Part shown: piece after piece, positions 47,199 to 57,969 of the stretch
Numbering within the stretch: position 1 is the first letter of the stretch
Layout: each line of letters opens with the position of its first letter
DNA from: Blepharisma japonicum
Lineage: Eukaryota > Ciliophora > Heterotrichea > Heterotrichida > Blepharismidae
Direction of reading: 5' to 3'
Length of the DNA: 64,000 nucleotides
Assembly (NCBI GenBank): GCA_949751835.1
Contig: CATKHK010000049.1
Span: forward strand, 248,001-312,000
The notes under the pieces: generated by a model
What the model was told of the DNA's origin: nothing
The model's database searches: none
The model's input: the letters and a program-made list of their open reading frames with translations, nothing else
Position numbers and translations under genes: made by a program

Positions 47199-48356
47199 AT
47201 GAACTCAATACACTTACTATTCTGGCTTATTCTTGATGTAGTTATAAGCTGCCAAACCAGTTGTTCAGCTTGTATAGCGTTTGGGATAAATTGATATGCG
47301 TAATTTTTATTTAGTGATAGTTGTACTGAAACGACCTGTTCCAAAGACTCAAATTCATGCTCTAACCTTTGCCTTAACTGTGAAAACGAACCTAGTTTGT
47401 CATATTGCTACAAATATCAAGGAAACTACCCTCAATGCACCTCTACAAGTGTATTTTTAAATTAGCCCAGCTGCGGGCCAGCAACTGTACTATCAAGCCA
47501 TGATGGCTTTATCCAGATTTCTGATCCATTTCCAACAAGCTCTATGTGTATATGAATTCTTGACTTCACTAAGCAAAAATCCTCTCAAGCTAGCATTGCT
47601 TTATCATTTTCAATTTTTCACGAATCACAATCAGGATCGTTAAAGATATTATATTACTCTCTTGCCCAAAATTCTGGCCTATTTAAAAATAATGGAGACA
47701 GTTCTGGAACGGAAGTTGTTATAAATAATTTATCAAGCGGAGATGCTTTTAGCATCGAAGATGGAAATTATTTTATTATCGGCTACTTTACTGGAGATAA
47801 ATATAAAACTTATTCAGGAATGTCTTTCAGCTGAAGTCTAAGTGGGAGTGATTCCGATGAATCTTCTTCACATGGGATGGTGACAACCATAATAATTTCG
47901 TCTATCTCAGCTCTTTGCTTCTTCTGCTGCTGTTTTTGTGCATATAAAATCAGATCAAGTATAAGACGAGTAAGAGTTCGAAACCTAGCTACAGTAAACG
48001 CTGAAAGGGCTCGACAATATGAAATTTTAATTCATAATCACTCCGTGTCAATAATTTCTGATGATCTATTAGAGCTCCACTTACCTAAAATAGTTTTCGA
48101 TAAATCTCAAGATGACTGGGAAGCAAAAACCTGTTGCATTTGCTTTGAAGAGTATTTCTTATATAGCTTTTCAGAAGGAAGTGAGGTAAGAAAATTAATT
48201 TGCAAACATATTTATCATTCTAAATGTATAGAAGAATGGTTCAAAGAGTCAATCGATATACCAAAGTGCCCAGTTTGCAAGGCAAATCCGTTTAATGGAA
48301 TCAGTGATAATTCTGATTTATTACTAAGTCCTCAGTCTCCATTGCTGGTAGAATAA
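47199..48356 (+). CDS. Transmembrane RING-H2 protein with CUB-like ectodomain, 375 aa, two introns
   Basis: A putative membrane E3 ubiquitin ligase. Exons: 47199-47299, 47315-47450 and 47466-48356. A signal peptide (LLFWLILDVVIS) is followed by a Cys-rich segment of about 60 residues (SCTETTCSKDSNSCSNLCLNC), then a CUB-like domain (GFIQISDPFPTSSMCIWILDF ... GNYFIIGYFTG). A single membrane helix at about 212-235 contains a CCCFC stretch. The cytosolic RING-H2 reads CCICFEEY-x13-LICKHIYHSKCIEEW-x8-CPVC. TGA codons are Trp at 47291, 47551 and 47831. The C2-domain gene starts only 14 nt after its TAA. Confidence 0.88.
47300..47314 (+). other. 15-nt intron
   Basis: GTAATTTTTATTTAG; phase 2 (GC|T). 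Retention gives TAA. Confidence 0.92.
47451..47465 (+). other. 15-nt intron
   Basis: GTATTTTTAAATTAG; phase 0, acceptor TAG in frame. Confidence 0.92.
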
Positions 48357-48370
48357 ATATAAATTTTAAA

Positions 48371-49072
48371 ATGGCAGTACCTGGTCAGTTGATTGTTCAC
48401 CCTGTTTGCGCTGAGTTATATAGAGATGTAGAAGCTTTTGGAAGAATGGACCCGTATTGTGTTGTTACTGTTGGATCCAATCAAGAAAGAACTGCTATTG
48501 CAGAGAACGCCGGAAAGTATCCTAATTGGTCAAACCACCTGACATTCCAAATCTTCAACGAAGAAAGCATCAGAGTCCAAGTTTGGGACAGAAGACATAT
48601 GGTTGGTGACGAAGAAATCGGATCTGCTGAAGTTATAATTCTTAATGCAAGACAAATGGGCCAAGTTGAAGAGTCTGTTGAATTGTTTCACCACGGCCGC
48701 GGGGTTGGAAAAGTGAGACTTTCAATAAGATTCCAGCCTCAATATGCTCAGCCAATGTATCCTCCTCAAGGACAGCCATATGGATACCCTCAAGAAGTTA
48801 TAATTGAAGGTGGACATCATCACCATCATCCTCATCACCCTCAAGAGGTAATTATCGAGAGTCAAGGATACGGACAACCACCACGTGAAATCATTATTGA
48901 AGAAGGAAGACATCACCATCATCATAACAAGGAATATATAATTGAAGGAGGATACCCACAACCTGGATTTCCACCTCAGCCAGGCTATCCTCCACAGCAA
49001 GGTTATCCTCCACAGCCAGGCTATCCTCCGTATGGTGGCTATCCTCCTCAGGGTGGCTATCCTCCTTATTAA
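48371..49072 (+). CDS. C2-domain protein with repeated EVIIE and PPGY-rich tail, 233 aa
   Basis: One C2 domain (about residues 1-125: LIVHPVCAELYRDVEAFGRMDPYCVVTV, then IRVQVWDRRHMVGDEEIGSAEV) is expected to bind membrane, perhaps with Ca2+ through the Asp of MDPY and WDRR. Four repeats of E-[VIY]-I-I-E follow (EVIIEGG, EVIIESQ, EIIIEEG, EYIIEGG), separated by His clusters (HHHHHPHH, HHHHH). The last ~45 residues are PQPGYPPQ/GGYPPQ repeats ending PPY. The tail is low complexity and may drive self-association. Similar C2-PPGY proteins are frequent in protists and plants (SRC2-like). No UGA. Confidence 0.88.
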   Translation: MAVPGQLIVHPVCAELYRDVEAFGRMDPYCVVTVGSNQERTAIAENAGKYPNWSNHLTFQIFNEESIRVQVWDRRHMVGDEEIGSAEVIILNARQMGQVEESVELFHHGRGVGKVRLSIRFQPQYAQPMYPPQGQPYGYPQEVIIEGGHHHHHPHHPQEVIIESQGYGQPPREIIIEEGRHHHHHNKEYIIEGGYPQPGFPPQPGYPPQQGYPPQPGYPPYGGYPPQGGYPPY

Positions 49073-49573
49073 AATTAATATTTGAGGTACATTTTTTCTT
49101 GAGTTAAAAAATAACAAATTAGGGAGATATCGAAAAGTCTATATCTATGATTAAGAAATTTGAGCATTATTATGAGAATTTTTGCATGATTGATTTTGTT
49201 GAAAATATTTTTAGGTTAAGGAATAAAGATGATAGATTCTGAATATTTATTATTTATAATAGGGACTGAATAATTACAGTTAGATACCAACAAAAATGAA
49301 GCATAATCCAGCCGTTAATCTAATTTTATATAATACCTTATCCAAATATGATTTTTAAAATTTTTTCTAAAAATTATTATATGAATATTTGCTTGGATTT
49401 TTTGCTCAATAGCAAAGCCATTTATTGGAATTAAATATCAGAAATGGTTTTTTAGCTTAAAATAATATTAAATCATAAAAAATAAGAATATAATTTTCTT
49501 AAATGAAAATTCGCTATTACCATCTCAATAAAAGCCCTTATTTCATAGCACTTTCTATTCTAAATATATTAAA
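49073..49573. promoter_or_regulatory. Spacer upstream of RPN2
   Basis: 501 bp of AT-rich DNA between same-strand genes; presumed RPN2 promoter. Nothing specific recognised. Confidence 0.4.
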
Positions 49574-52366
49574 ATGGCAGTGGTACTGTCCTCAGCTAAG
49601 AGCTTGATTTCTCTATTCAAAGATGAAGACCCAGCAATGAAAGCGTTTGCGCTCCAAAAATTGTCAGACGTAGCCCAATATTTTTGGCACGAAATTGCTA
49701 ACCAGCTTCAAGAGATCCACAGGCTAGCATTAGACCCATCTTATCCTCATCATGAGCTGGCGGCTTACTTAGCAGCTCAAATCCACTATCATTTAGAAAA
49801 TTATACAGAAGCCCTTCAATTGGCCTTGGAATCCGGCCATTATTTCAACATATCATCCAAAACAGATTTCACTCAGACACTAGTCTCTCGATGCATCGAT
49901 CAATATGTTGAGATCCAAGTAAAAAATTACGAAGCCAAAAACCCTGAAGATCGAGTCCCAGTCAACGAGAAGATGGAGTTTGTCGTCGAACAGATGTTTG
50001 ACAGATGCTTCCTTGATGGAGAATTCAAGCAAGCAATTGGCATTGCAATTGAAGCCAGAAGACTGGACAAGCTTGAAATTGCTATTGTTAAATCCAACAA
50101 TATAAAGGCGCTGCTGCAGTATACATATGGGATCGTCAAAGATATTATTATCCCTAGAGAATTCAGAAAAGACATTGTAGGCTGCTTGGTAAAATTGCAT
50201 ATGTCTTTGGCTGATTTAGATTATGGAGCAATTACTGAATGCAAATTTTTCTTAAATGACTCACAAGCAGTCAGTGATATGCTTACTAATCTGATAGAAA
50301 ACGAGCCTTTGTTAGCTTTACAACTGAGTTTTGATTTGGTAGAAAACCAAAATCAGCTATTTCTCAATGAAATTTCTAAATGCTTATCACAGACTCAGCC
50401 AAGAGACCAATCAGCAACAGCAATGAGAGATAGAGTGATTTTAGTATTAACAGGAAGGTCAACGATTGATATCAATTTAGATTTCTTGAAAACTAAAAAC
50501 AATTCAGACAAACTTATCATCAATAAAGTCAAAACAATCGTCGAATTCAAAAACTCGGTTACCCACGGTGCTGCAATTTTCGCAAATGCTTTTATGCACG
50601 CTGGGACCTCTGACGACAGCTTTTTAAGAGACAATTTAACCTGGGTTGCTAAAGCTACAAATTGGTCAAAATTCAGTGCGGCTGCTTCTTTAGGTGTCAT
50701 TCATCGTGGCAATATTTCAAAAGCCCTAGAAATTCTTAAGCCTTATTTGCCAACTGATGGTAGAGCTTCAACTGGAAGCCAATACTCAGAAGGAGGAGCG
50801 CTGTACGCAATGGGACTTATTCATGCCAATTACGCGTTGCCTGAAGCTGTGAATTTTATATTGAATTCTTTGTCAGGAAACTCTAGAAATGAAGTAATTC
50901 AGCATGGAGCCTGTTTAGGCCTTGGCTTGACTACAATGGCAACTCATGATATGACGATGTTTGAGCACCTAAAAAATGTTCTTTATACAGATTCAGCCAA
51001 TTCAGGTGAAGCAGCTGCTTATGCAATGGGTCTCGTCATGCTTGGCTCTGCTAGTGAAGCTGCTATTAGTGATATGCTTGCATATGCCCACGAAACTCAG
51101 CATGAAAAAATCATCAGAGCGCTAGGAATTGGCCTTTCATTAGTAATGTACAGACGTGAAGAAGAAGCTGACACCTTAATCGCCCAACTGCTTACTGATA
51201 AAGATCCTATTTTAAGATATGGTGCTGCCTATACCATGGCTACTGCATACGTAGGCACCTCAAACGCAAAAATCATTAAAAAGCTTCTCCATATTGCTGT
51301 TAGTGACGTAGATTACGATGTCAGAAAAGCTGCAGTCACTGCAATTGGATTTGTACTCCATAGAATGCCTGAACAAGTACCAAAAGTTGTAGCACTTTTG
51401 TCTGAAAGCTATAACCCATACGTCAGACAAGGATCTGCAATTGCAATTGGGATTGCATGTGCAGGAAATCCTATCCCTGAAGCATTAAATATCTTGGAAA
51501 CTTTGACCACAGACAGTGTTAACTTTGTGAGGCAATCTGCATTTATTGCTATGGCTATGGTTTATATGCAGCAGACTAAAACAACTGCGAATAAAGTTGA
51601 TAAATTCAGAGAAAAAATTGATAAAATAATCAATGAAAAGCATCAGGATGTTTTGACTAAGATGGGAGCCATTGTGGCACTTGGAATACTAGATGCTGGA
51701 GGGAGAAATATGACAATTGCATTGGACTCGAAATCGGGGAATAATAGAGCTGCTGCAACTGCAGGGTTGGTGCTATCACTTCAGTTTTGGTATTGGTTTC
51801 CAATGCTCCATATGTTTTGTCTGTCATTTAGCCCTTCAGGATTAATTGGAGTGAATTCAGACCTTCAAGTCCCAAATACTTTTACAGTAAAAAGCAAAGC
51901 AAAGCCTTCTCAATTCGGCTATCCGCCAAAGACAGAAGTTCCTTCCAATGAAAAAGCTGGAAAAATTGCATCAGCGGTCTTATCAACCACTAATAAAGTT
52001 AAAGCAAGAGCAGCTGCAAAAAGAGGAGAAAAATCAATGGATATTGTAGAACCGAAGCCTGAAGAAGAGAAAAAGGAGGAAGAAGTGAAAAAGGAAGAGC
52101 CAGTGGTTATAGAGCCAGAAGAAGAAATTTTGACAAATCCAAGCAGAGTGTTGCCAAGCCAAGAAGGCGTAATTGAATTTTTGGAGGATAGTAGATATCT
52201 GCCAGTCATCAGAGATCGAAAGTGCGGGATCATTATGATTAGGGAAAATAAGCAGTATGTTCAAGAGGAAAAAGCAAGTGTAGCTCTGGATACGACGAAT
52301 ATGGAGACTGAAGCTATGCCTGAAGAGTTTGTTTTTGACCCTGAAATCCAGAAAGACCATCATTAA
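49574..52366 (+). CDS. PSMD1: 26S proteasome regulatory subunit RPN2/PSMD1, 930 aa
   Basis: The scaffold of the 19S base that binds RPN1/RPN13 and the ATPase ring. The N-terminal helical region begins SAKSLISLFKDEDPAMKAFALQKL, typical of RPN2. The toroid of PC repeats spans about residues 400-740 (GGALYAMGLIHANY, GACLGLGLTTMATH, AAAYAMGLVMLGS, RALGIGLSLVMYRREEEAD, GAAYTMATAYVGTS, AAVTAIGFVLHRMPEQVPKVV, GSAIAIGIACAGN). GAIVALGILDAGGRNM and FWYWFPMLHMFCLSFSPSG follow. An acidic Lys/Glu linker and the C-terminal VLPSQEGVIEFLEDSRYLPV block complete it. No UGA in 930 codons although it has several Trp. Confidence 0.97.
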   Translation: MAVVLSSAKSLISLFKDEDPAMKAFALQKLSDVAQYFWHEIANQLQEIHRLALDPSYPHHELAAYLAAQIHYHLENYTEALQLALESGHYFNISSKTDFTQTLVSRCIDQYVEIQVKNYEAKNPEDRVPVNEKMEFVVEQMFDRCFLDGEFKQAIGIAIEARRLDKLEIAIVKSNNIKALLQYTYGIVKDIIIPREFRKDIVGCLVKLHMSLADLDYGAITECKFFLNDSQAVSDMLTNLIENEPLLALQLSFDLVENQNQLFLNEISKCLSQTQPRDQSATAMRDRVILVLTGRSTIDINLDFLKTKNNSDKLIINKVKTIVEFKNSVTHGAAIFANAFMHAGTSDDSFLRDNLTWVAKATNWSKFSAAASLGVIHRGNISKALEILKPYLPTDGRASTGSQYSEGGALYAMGLIHANYALPEAVNFILNSLSGNSRNEVIQHGACLGLGLTTMATHDMTMFEHLKNVLYTDSANSGEAAAYAMGLVMLGSASEAAISDMLAYAHETQHEKIIRALGIGLSLVMYRREEEADTLIAQLLTDKDPILRYGAAYTMATAYVGTSNAKIIKKLLHIAVSDVDYDVRKAAVTAIGFVLHRMPEQVPKVVALLSESYNPYVRQGSAIAIGIACAGNPIPEALNILETLTTDSVNFVRQSAFIAMAMVYMQQTKTTANKVDKFREKIDKIINEKHQDVLTKMGAIVALGILDAGGRNMTIALDSKSGNNRAAATAGLVLSLQFWYWFPMLHMFCLSFSPSGLIGVNSDLQVPNTFTVKSKAKPSQFGYPPKTEVPSNEKAGKIASAVLSTTNKVKARAAAKRGEKSMDIVEPKPEEEKKEEEVKKEEPVVIEPEEEILTNPSRVLPSQEGVIEFLEDSRYLPVIRDRKCGIIMIRENKQYVQEEKASVALDTTNMETEAMPEEFVFDPEIQKDHH

Positions 52367-52611
52367 GATAATTTAGTTAGCAGAATCTAATTTATGGGAT
52401 TTCCTATAAAAAGAAAATTTATATCAAAAATTAGCATTGTTTCAATTTTTCGTCGAAGATATGTGCTGCCTTGATAAGCAATAGTAAACTAGTATTGGCT
52501 TCTATTAAGTACATAATTTTTATAAATTAGATTTATTATTATTTTAATTAAAATGGGGGCTTCAAATTATTACTAAAATATCCAAAGATTTATTACAAAA
52601 ATAATAACTCA

Positions 52612-53823
52612 ATGTCTAAATTTCTTGATATCTGCCCCACTCACAAAGAGAACTATATTTCTTGTGGGCCATGCTTAGAAACAGCCTCTTCTGTCTGATT
52701 ATTTGAGCAGGACAACCAAAAACTCAAAAAGGACCTTCGCCATATAAAAACAATTACTTGCAGCCTAGAAGAAAAACTTAATAGCCTTGAGTCAAATTAC
52801 TCAGAATTAATCAAAAATTCTTCAAAGCCAGACTCAAAAATCCCAATGTCCATAATTTTTAAGGAGTCATTAAAAGATTACCTTCTCAACCTACAAATTC
52901 CCACAAATTTTTTTTCTATTATAAAAGACCATGAGTTTTCAGTTGCTTTTTTGCTTCAAACCAAAGTTCTTGAAAGCGAAAAAAAATGTGAATGTGGGAA
53001 AGAAATGGTCCTTATTCTTGACCAAATTAAAAATGAGTATATTTTTACCTGTGAGTGTAGTAAAAATAAAGGGTTGCTTCAAGGAAGCATTTGGGAAGAT
53101 ACATCTTTAAGCCAAGATAAAATTTTGATGTATTTATTTTTATGGGCTATGAATCTTGGTGACAAAGAAATCTCCCAGCTGCTTGATATTAATAATGTTG
53201 CGCAGATGGAAATTGATGATAAATTAAAGAAAATCGTTTCGGAGCATTTTCTAAGAACGCTTCCGAAGTTTAGGGGGATCGTGGAAATTGATGAGTCTTG
53301 CTTTAGAAATGGACATGGCCCTCTTGGATTTGGACAAACTACTCCTGAAAAATGGGTATTTGGGTTGTATGAAAGAGAATCCAAAAGGGTTTATATGGAA
53401 CTAGTTCCTAAAAGAACTGCTGCATATTTACTACCTATAATTAAAAAGCGATGCGAAATCGGCACCACAATAATTTCAGATCAGTGGGCTGCTTATAACA
53501 AACTCCCAGAAATTGGATTTCCTCACTATACTGTTGACCATTCAAGGTTCTTTGTAAACCCTCACAATAGAGAAATCCATACCCAGCATATCGAAATTTC
53601 CTGGTGTTGGGCAAAGTACAACATTAAGCGCAAATCAAGAAAAATGAACAACCTTCAAGAGAGTCTCAACGTATTTTGTTGGAAAAGACAGTATAGAAAT
53701 TATAATAAAATCATTGAGGTTGGAGATATAATGAAAGCATTATTTGAGCTAATAAAGGAGTATCAACAAAATATGAAGATGAAGAAAATTCCGGAGAAAG
53801 AAGTTGAGGCGATAATTCTCTAG
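52612..53823 (+). CDS. IS1595/Merlin-like DDE transposase gene, 403 aa
   Basis: The protein has the ISXO2/IS1595-type DDE domain: VEIDESCF (Asp227), TTIISDQWAAY (Asp290) and HTQHIEISW (Glu328), with WVFGLYER and FVNPHNREIHTQ between them. An N-terminal C/H cluster (CPTH-x8-CGPC) and a zinc-ribbon-like KCECGKE...FTCECSKN precede it. ATG 52612; a TGA at 52696 is Trp. All three acidic residues are present. No terminal inverted repeats are visible in the short flanks (245 bp left, 49 bp right), and the frame is intact next to RPN2, so it looks like a resident gene, not a mobile copy. Transposase genes in ciliate macronuclei are often domesticated for DNA elimination; that role is inference here. 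Confidence 0.85.
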
Positions 53824-53872
53824 TAAATAATATTTATAATTCAGAAATTGTTAAGGTTTAGATGAAAAATGT

Positions 53873-54613
53873 TTAAATAAAGGAGTTTTTGATAGCTTTA
53901 AGAGAATACCATACCATCAGATAGGAGCTTAAGGCTTGGAGGGCAAGGAATTCGCTTGGATAATTCGAATCTGAAGAGGATTGGCTTATGGCTAATAAAG
54001 TATAGCCAACCGTTGAAAGTATTAAGCCATGCTTCATATAAATAACAATGTTATTGGATGAAATCCCTTTTTTAAAGCCTGAAACAGTAAGATAATTATC
54101 AAGAAAGTATATTAAAGGTGTCTGCATCATAAATAAAATTCCTATAAAAAGGCTCCTTGCTAGCGAGTACTGTGAAAGATTATAGAAATTTAAAATATAT
54201 TGTATTGCATTGATTAATAGGCTTGATTTCCAAAATGCCTCATTTAAATAAGTCATAATTCTGATTTCGTTATTCAAGATCGCGCTTTTTGTCATTGATT
54301 TTGGCAAAATTATGTAAACCGAAAAAATAGCTATAAATTCAATGCTTATAGTGTGCCAAAGCGAGTCTTCTGGGACTTTAGATACATAGCACAATAAAGC
54401 AAGTTCACTAATAGAGAGAAAATATACAGTTAAAAATTTTCTTATTGAATTTGAATTCGGATATAGGAATGTAAAAGCTGACAAATGATAGAATAGATGT
54501 CCTGGATAAATTCATTCAACTGGAAGTGAGCTTAACTTCTCAGGAGCCATAAACAGCATCAAAAATACAAGTAAAACTATAATATAAACCTTTAGCTTTT
54601 CTTTGCCTTTCAT
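53873..54613 (-). CDS. Multi-pass membrane protein, 246 aa
   Basis: ATG 54613 (MKGKEKLKVYIIVLLVFLML) to TAA; one TGA Trp (54512) lies in the luminal segment PVEWIYPGHLFYH. About six or seven hydrophobic segments are spread over the length, with a His-containing YHLSAFTFLYP and MKHGLILSTVGYTLLAIS. It has the general layout of TLC- or TMEM-type proteins, but no family signature is certain. It converges with the transposase gene, 49 nt apart. Confidence 0.75.
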
Positions 54614-54668
54614 CTTGCAATTTTATAGTTGTTTAAAATTTTATAAATAATTAATATTTCAGTTATAA

Positions 54669-56669
54669 CTATATCTCCTTAGGAATTTCTAGTGAATATA
54701 GCGCATCTTGCCAAAAAGTACTTGCACTTTCATAATACTTCTTCTGATTTCTTGCAATCTCTGTTATTGTTTCGACCAAATGCACCCTTCTATTTTCATC
54801 CAAGCTTGCATTTTCTTTTTCCAAATTTTCTTCGATTTGTGAAATATTTTTGTTGATCCTGTCCAAGTTGTCCTGAGTCTTTTGAATTTCACTTAAATAT
54901 CGAGCTGCAGTGTCTTCATCTGAGCTTGATTTGTGCTTAGAAAGTTTTCTTGATATTAGAGTTTCTTGCTGAGAATATTCATCAAGTGTGCCTTTATATG
55001 AGTTTATTGCCTGTTTTAAGCCTTCTAGCCTTAAAAATTCTTCATGAAATTCTAGGGAAAGTTTATTCAAGTCATTTATGTTGGCATGAGCAATAGTTTT
55101 ATACCTTCTGATTAGGTCATTGAAATCAGGAAGGTCAGGGATCATAAATGACTCAAAAGATTTTAAAGAGTCAAATTGTCTCTGTGTCCAATTTGAAAAG
55201 GAGGCTGATAATGATTGGATTGGGGCTTCGATTTTGAGCACTTTATCTTCTATATTTGACATTTCTTTACTAAATGGCATGATTTTTTGTGAAAGCATAA
55301 TTTGGAGCTTGTTTTGAACTATTGAGACAACTTGGTCATAAGCATCTTCTAAACTCTTGAATTCGAGACTTTCGTGGCTTTCTTCTGCTTTTTGCTTCTC
55401 CCTTTCAAATTTCTCATTAGGAGTTTGAGTAAATACCTTAAAAGCAGTTGAAGATCCTAAGATAGGGTGCTTGGCAATAATGTTCAAATACTTCTCCATT
55501 TGGGATCTTCTTTCTTCCAAAAATTTCTCTGTCATATTTTTTATGTACGCTTTTTCAGGTCTCGGTGGTATAATAAACCCTTTATATTTTTCTATTAGCA
55601 AACTATGCATCCAATCTAAATCATTAAACCTTCTCTTCACTGAGTAAATTTTGCCATTTGCCCTTGTGGTCACAGTATATACATAATAAGAAGTGCTTCC
55701 AAACCATCCACTAGAGATAAGTGTTGGGTTTTCTACTGTAATGTCTGGATCTTTTGAATTCGAAGAATTCCCGCTCCCTTCTTCATCAATTCTGCCTAGA
55801 GGAGACACATAAAGTTTAGGGATAGATGGCATTTTAATAGGAATTTTATTTACATTTGAAGGTATTCGGGAAGCATTTGGGTCTGGAATAGGCGATGGAT
55901 TTGGGGTTGTCAAGGATCTAGCATGCATATATTTTTCATTATTATTCGGAATTTCCAAGCTTATCTGCAAAGGAATTTCAGTAGGATTTTCTAATGATTT
56001 CCTTCTATTTTTTTCAAGATTATTTGCGAGTTCTTCATCAGCTGCGATTTTCTTTGAGTTTTCAGGTCTCATCTGTAAAAAATTTTGCTTTTTTTCAATC
56101 ATTGCATTGCTTTCTCCTGCAGAAATATCATTAATTTTGATTTTTTCTTCCTCTAAATAATTTTTTTCGATAATTCTTCTTTCTTTTGCTTCTTCCATTT
56201 TAGGAAGCATTTCGTTGATTTTGCTATCAGATGATGCCCGATCTGCACTTTTTACTTTTTGGTCGCCTTCTGATGAAGTTCCTGATTTATTTTCTTCAGA
56301 TTCAGGCTTATCAGGCAATTTTTGAGCTGCTTGTAAAGATTCTCTCCGCTTTCTGGCAAGGATGTTTTGTTCTTTCATATAATTCTCTTTTACTATAGGT
56401 AAACCTTGTTTTTTTGCGCTACAAAGTCGCATTGCAGCCATAAAATTCCAAAATTTTATTGAGGAACGCCTTTCACTAACTAATTCTCAGATCTTTGTGA
56501 GATCTGAATCGTCTATTTTTAAAAGCCGGAAAAATGAAGCTGCTGCTTGGCCATTGAGTTCTCTATCAAAGATTGGGCAGAATTGATCAGAAGTAAGGTT
56601 TTCGAATTCAGCTGAGTAATATCTTTGTTCTCTATCACTGAAACTTAGTTGCGATATTGGGATTTCCAT
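54669..56669 (-). CDS. EH-PX sorting nexin, SNX8/Mvp1-like, 666 aa
   Basis: A TGA at 56487 is Trp in the segment LTKIWELVSE, inside an EH-like domain (residues about 25-85: GQAAASFFRLLKIDDSDL, FWNFMAAMRLCSAKK). A long charged, disordered linker follows (about 90-290). The PX domain (about 305-415) has RRFNDLDWMHSLL and PPRP, the phosphoinositide-binding features. The rest (about 430-660) is helical and BAR-like with ERRSQMEKYLN and long amphipathic helices. EH-PX-BAR order matches Mvp1/SNX8, which act in endosome-to-Golgi retrieval; EH in place of the usual short N-terminus is informative. Starts ATG 56669; stop TAG. Confidence 0.88.
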
Positions 56670-57156
56670 GATTGATTTTATGATTCACTTTTAGAGAATT
56701 ATGAATTTTAATATCGAGAATTAAAAACAATTGTTTTTTCTAAAATTATATCACAAGAATCAGAAATAATTGCAAATTTTAACTAGTTTAATTTTTTGTA
56801 TATTTTTTATAACATTCGAAGAAAGCGAAAGTATTTAATTATAGAAAGTTAGAATAAATTGCAGCATTAGATATATGATCGAGAAGTGAGTACTAGAAAT
56901 CATAAGGAAATTAATTTAAATCTTTCTGCCTTTATAGACTTGTAGCAAGAGTAGTTCCAATTTGAACTGATTATGGCTGAAGAATATATTTCATGTAATG
57001 AATTCAGGATTGGCATTTTACACTTCTGAATGAAGATGCCGCAATATTTAGTATATAGCTGATTAATGATTATGTCATTAAAAACTGTATTAAATATTAG
57101 CCTATGATTAATTAAACTTATAAAAATCCCAGAAGTATTTTATTAAATTATGTATT
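56670..57156. other. Spacer
   Basis: 487 bp of AT-rich DNA holding the SNX promoter. No gene seen. Confidence 0.35.
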
Positions 57157-57969
57157 TTAATTTTGCTCTGCGATTTGTTCATAAATTATATCAGGTGCTC
57201 CAGAATTTTGATCTCCCATATCACCATTAAGAGGTAAGTTCATTGCATTCAAGTGGTTTTCTTGCATTCGTGCATTATCTTGGTCTCTATAGTTGCTTTC
57301 AATATTAGCTTGGCCATTAATTCTCTCATTTACTATTCTTTTTTCACATTTAGTTGCACAGATAAAAACCCAAAATACAAAAGATATGGTCAAGACATAT
57401 AATAAATTAAATAAATCCAGCTGTGGCCCAGCTAATGCACAAGTATTGGTTTGAGACGTATTATTTTGATGAGTATCACAATCATCATCAAATCGAACCA
57501 TTGATGTTCCAGCCATCACAATAAATCCAAGAATTCCACAAAGTGCTAAAAAAATAGAAAAAAGGACTCTCAAGCACAAAAAGTTTTTATTGCAATATAC
57601 TACAGAAAGTGTAAAAGCAATAAAAGATCCGATAAATACAATTTCAACTGCGCTAAATACAGTAAAACTGACCCCGCCTCCTGATAAATTTGTAAACATT
57701 TCGCATCCTGCATAGTTATCCCTTGTTCTGTTATTAAGTTCGCTACTTTCACATCAATAGTTTGAAAGCTCTGCATATGATTGTTCTGAATAATCGCCAT
57801 TACTGTGAGAATAGAGTTTAAAAAGTGATCCTTTTCATTCTTGATAACCCTCTTGCTTATATCAGTCTTGTGTGCTAATTGCTGCAATTTTTAGAGGAAT
57901 AACTGTAAAATATAGGCAAATGAACGTAATATATAATACCTTTCATCGGGACTTTGAGAGTTCTTGCAT
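57157..57969 (-). CDS. Four-TM membrane protein, tandem paralogue 1, 270 aa
   Basis: ATG 57969 begins MQELSKSRW; five TGA codons before residue 80 are Trp, and at DWYKQ the TGA matches paralogue 2. TM1 lies near residues 14-30, then an ~60-residue loop with Cys, TM2 after NLSGGGVSFTVFSAVEIVF, TM3 (LFSIFLALCGILGFIVMAG), a second loop with CDTH...CALAGPQ, TM4 (LFNLLYVLTISFVFWVF), and a hydrophilic tail. Four TMs with two Cys-bearing loops resemble tetraspan proteins in topology, but no family motif is certain. Confidence 0.8.

Noticed and set aside
52366-53872. A mobile element with terminal inverted repeats around the IS1595-like gene
   Set aside because: No inverted repeat pair is visible in the short flanks; only the transposase-like gene itself is supported.
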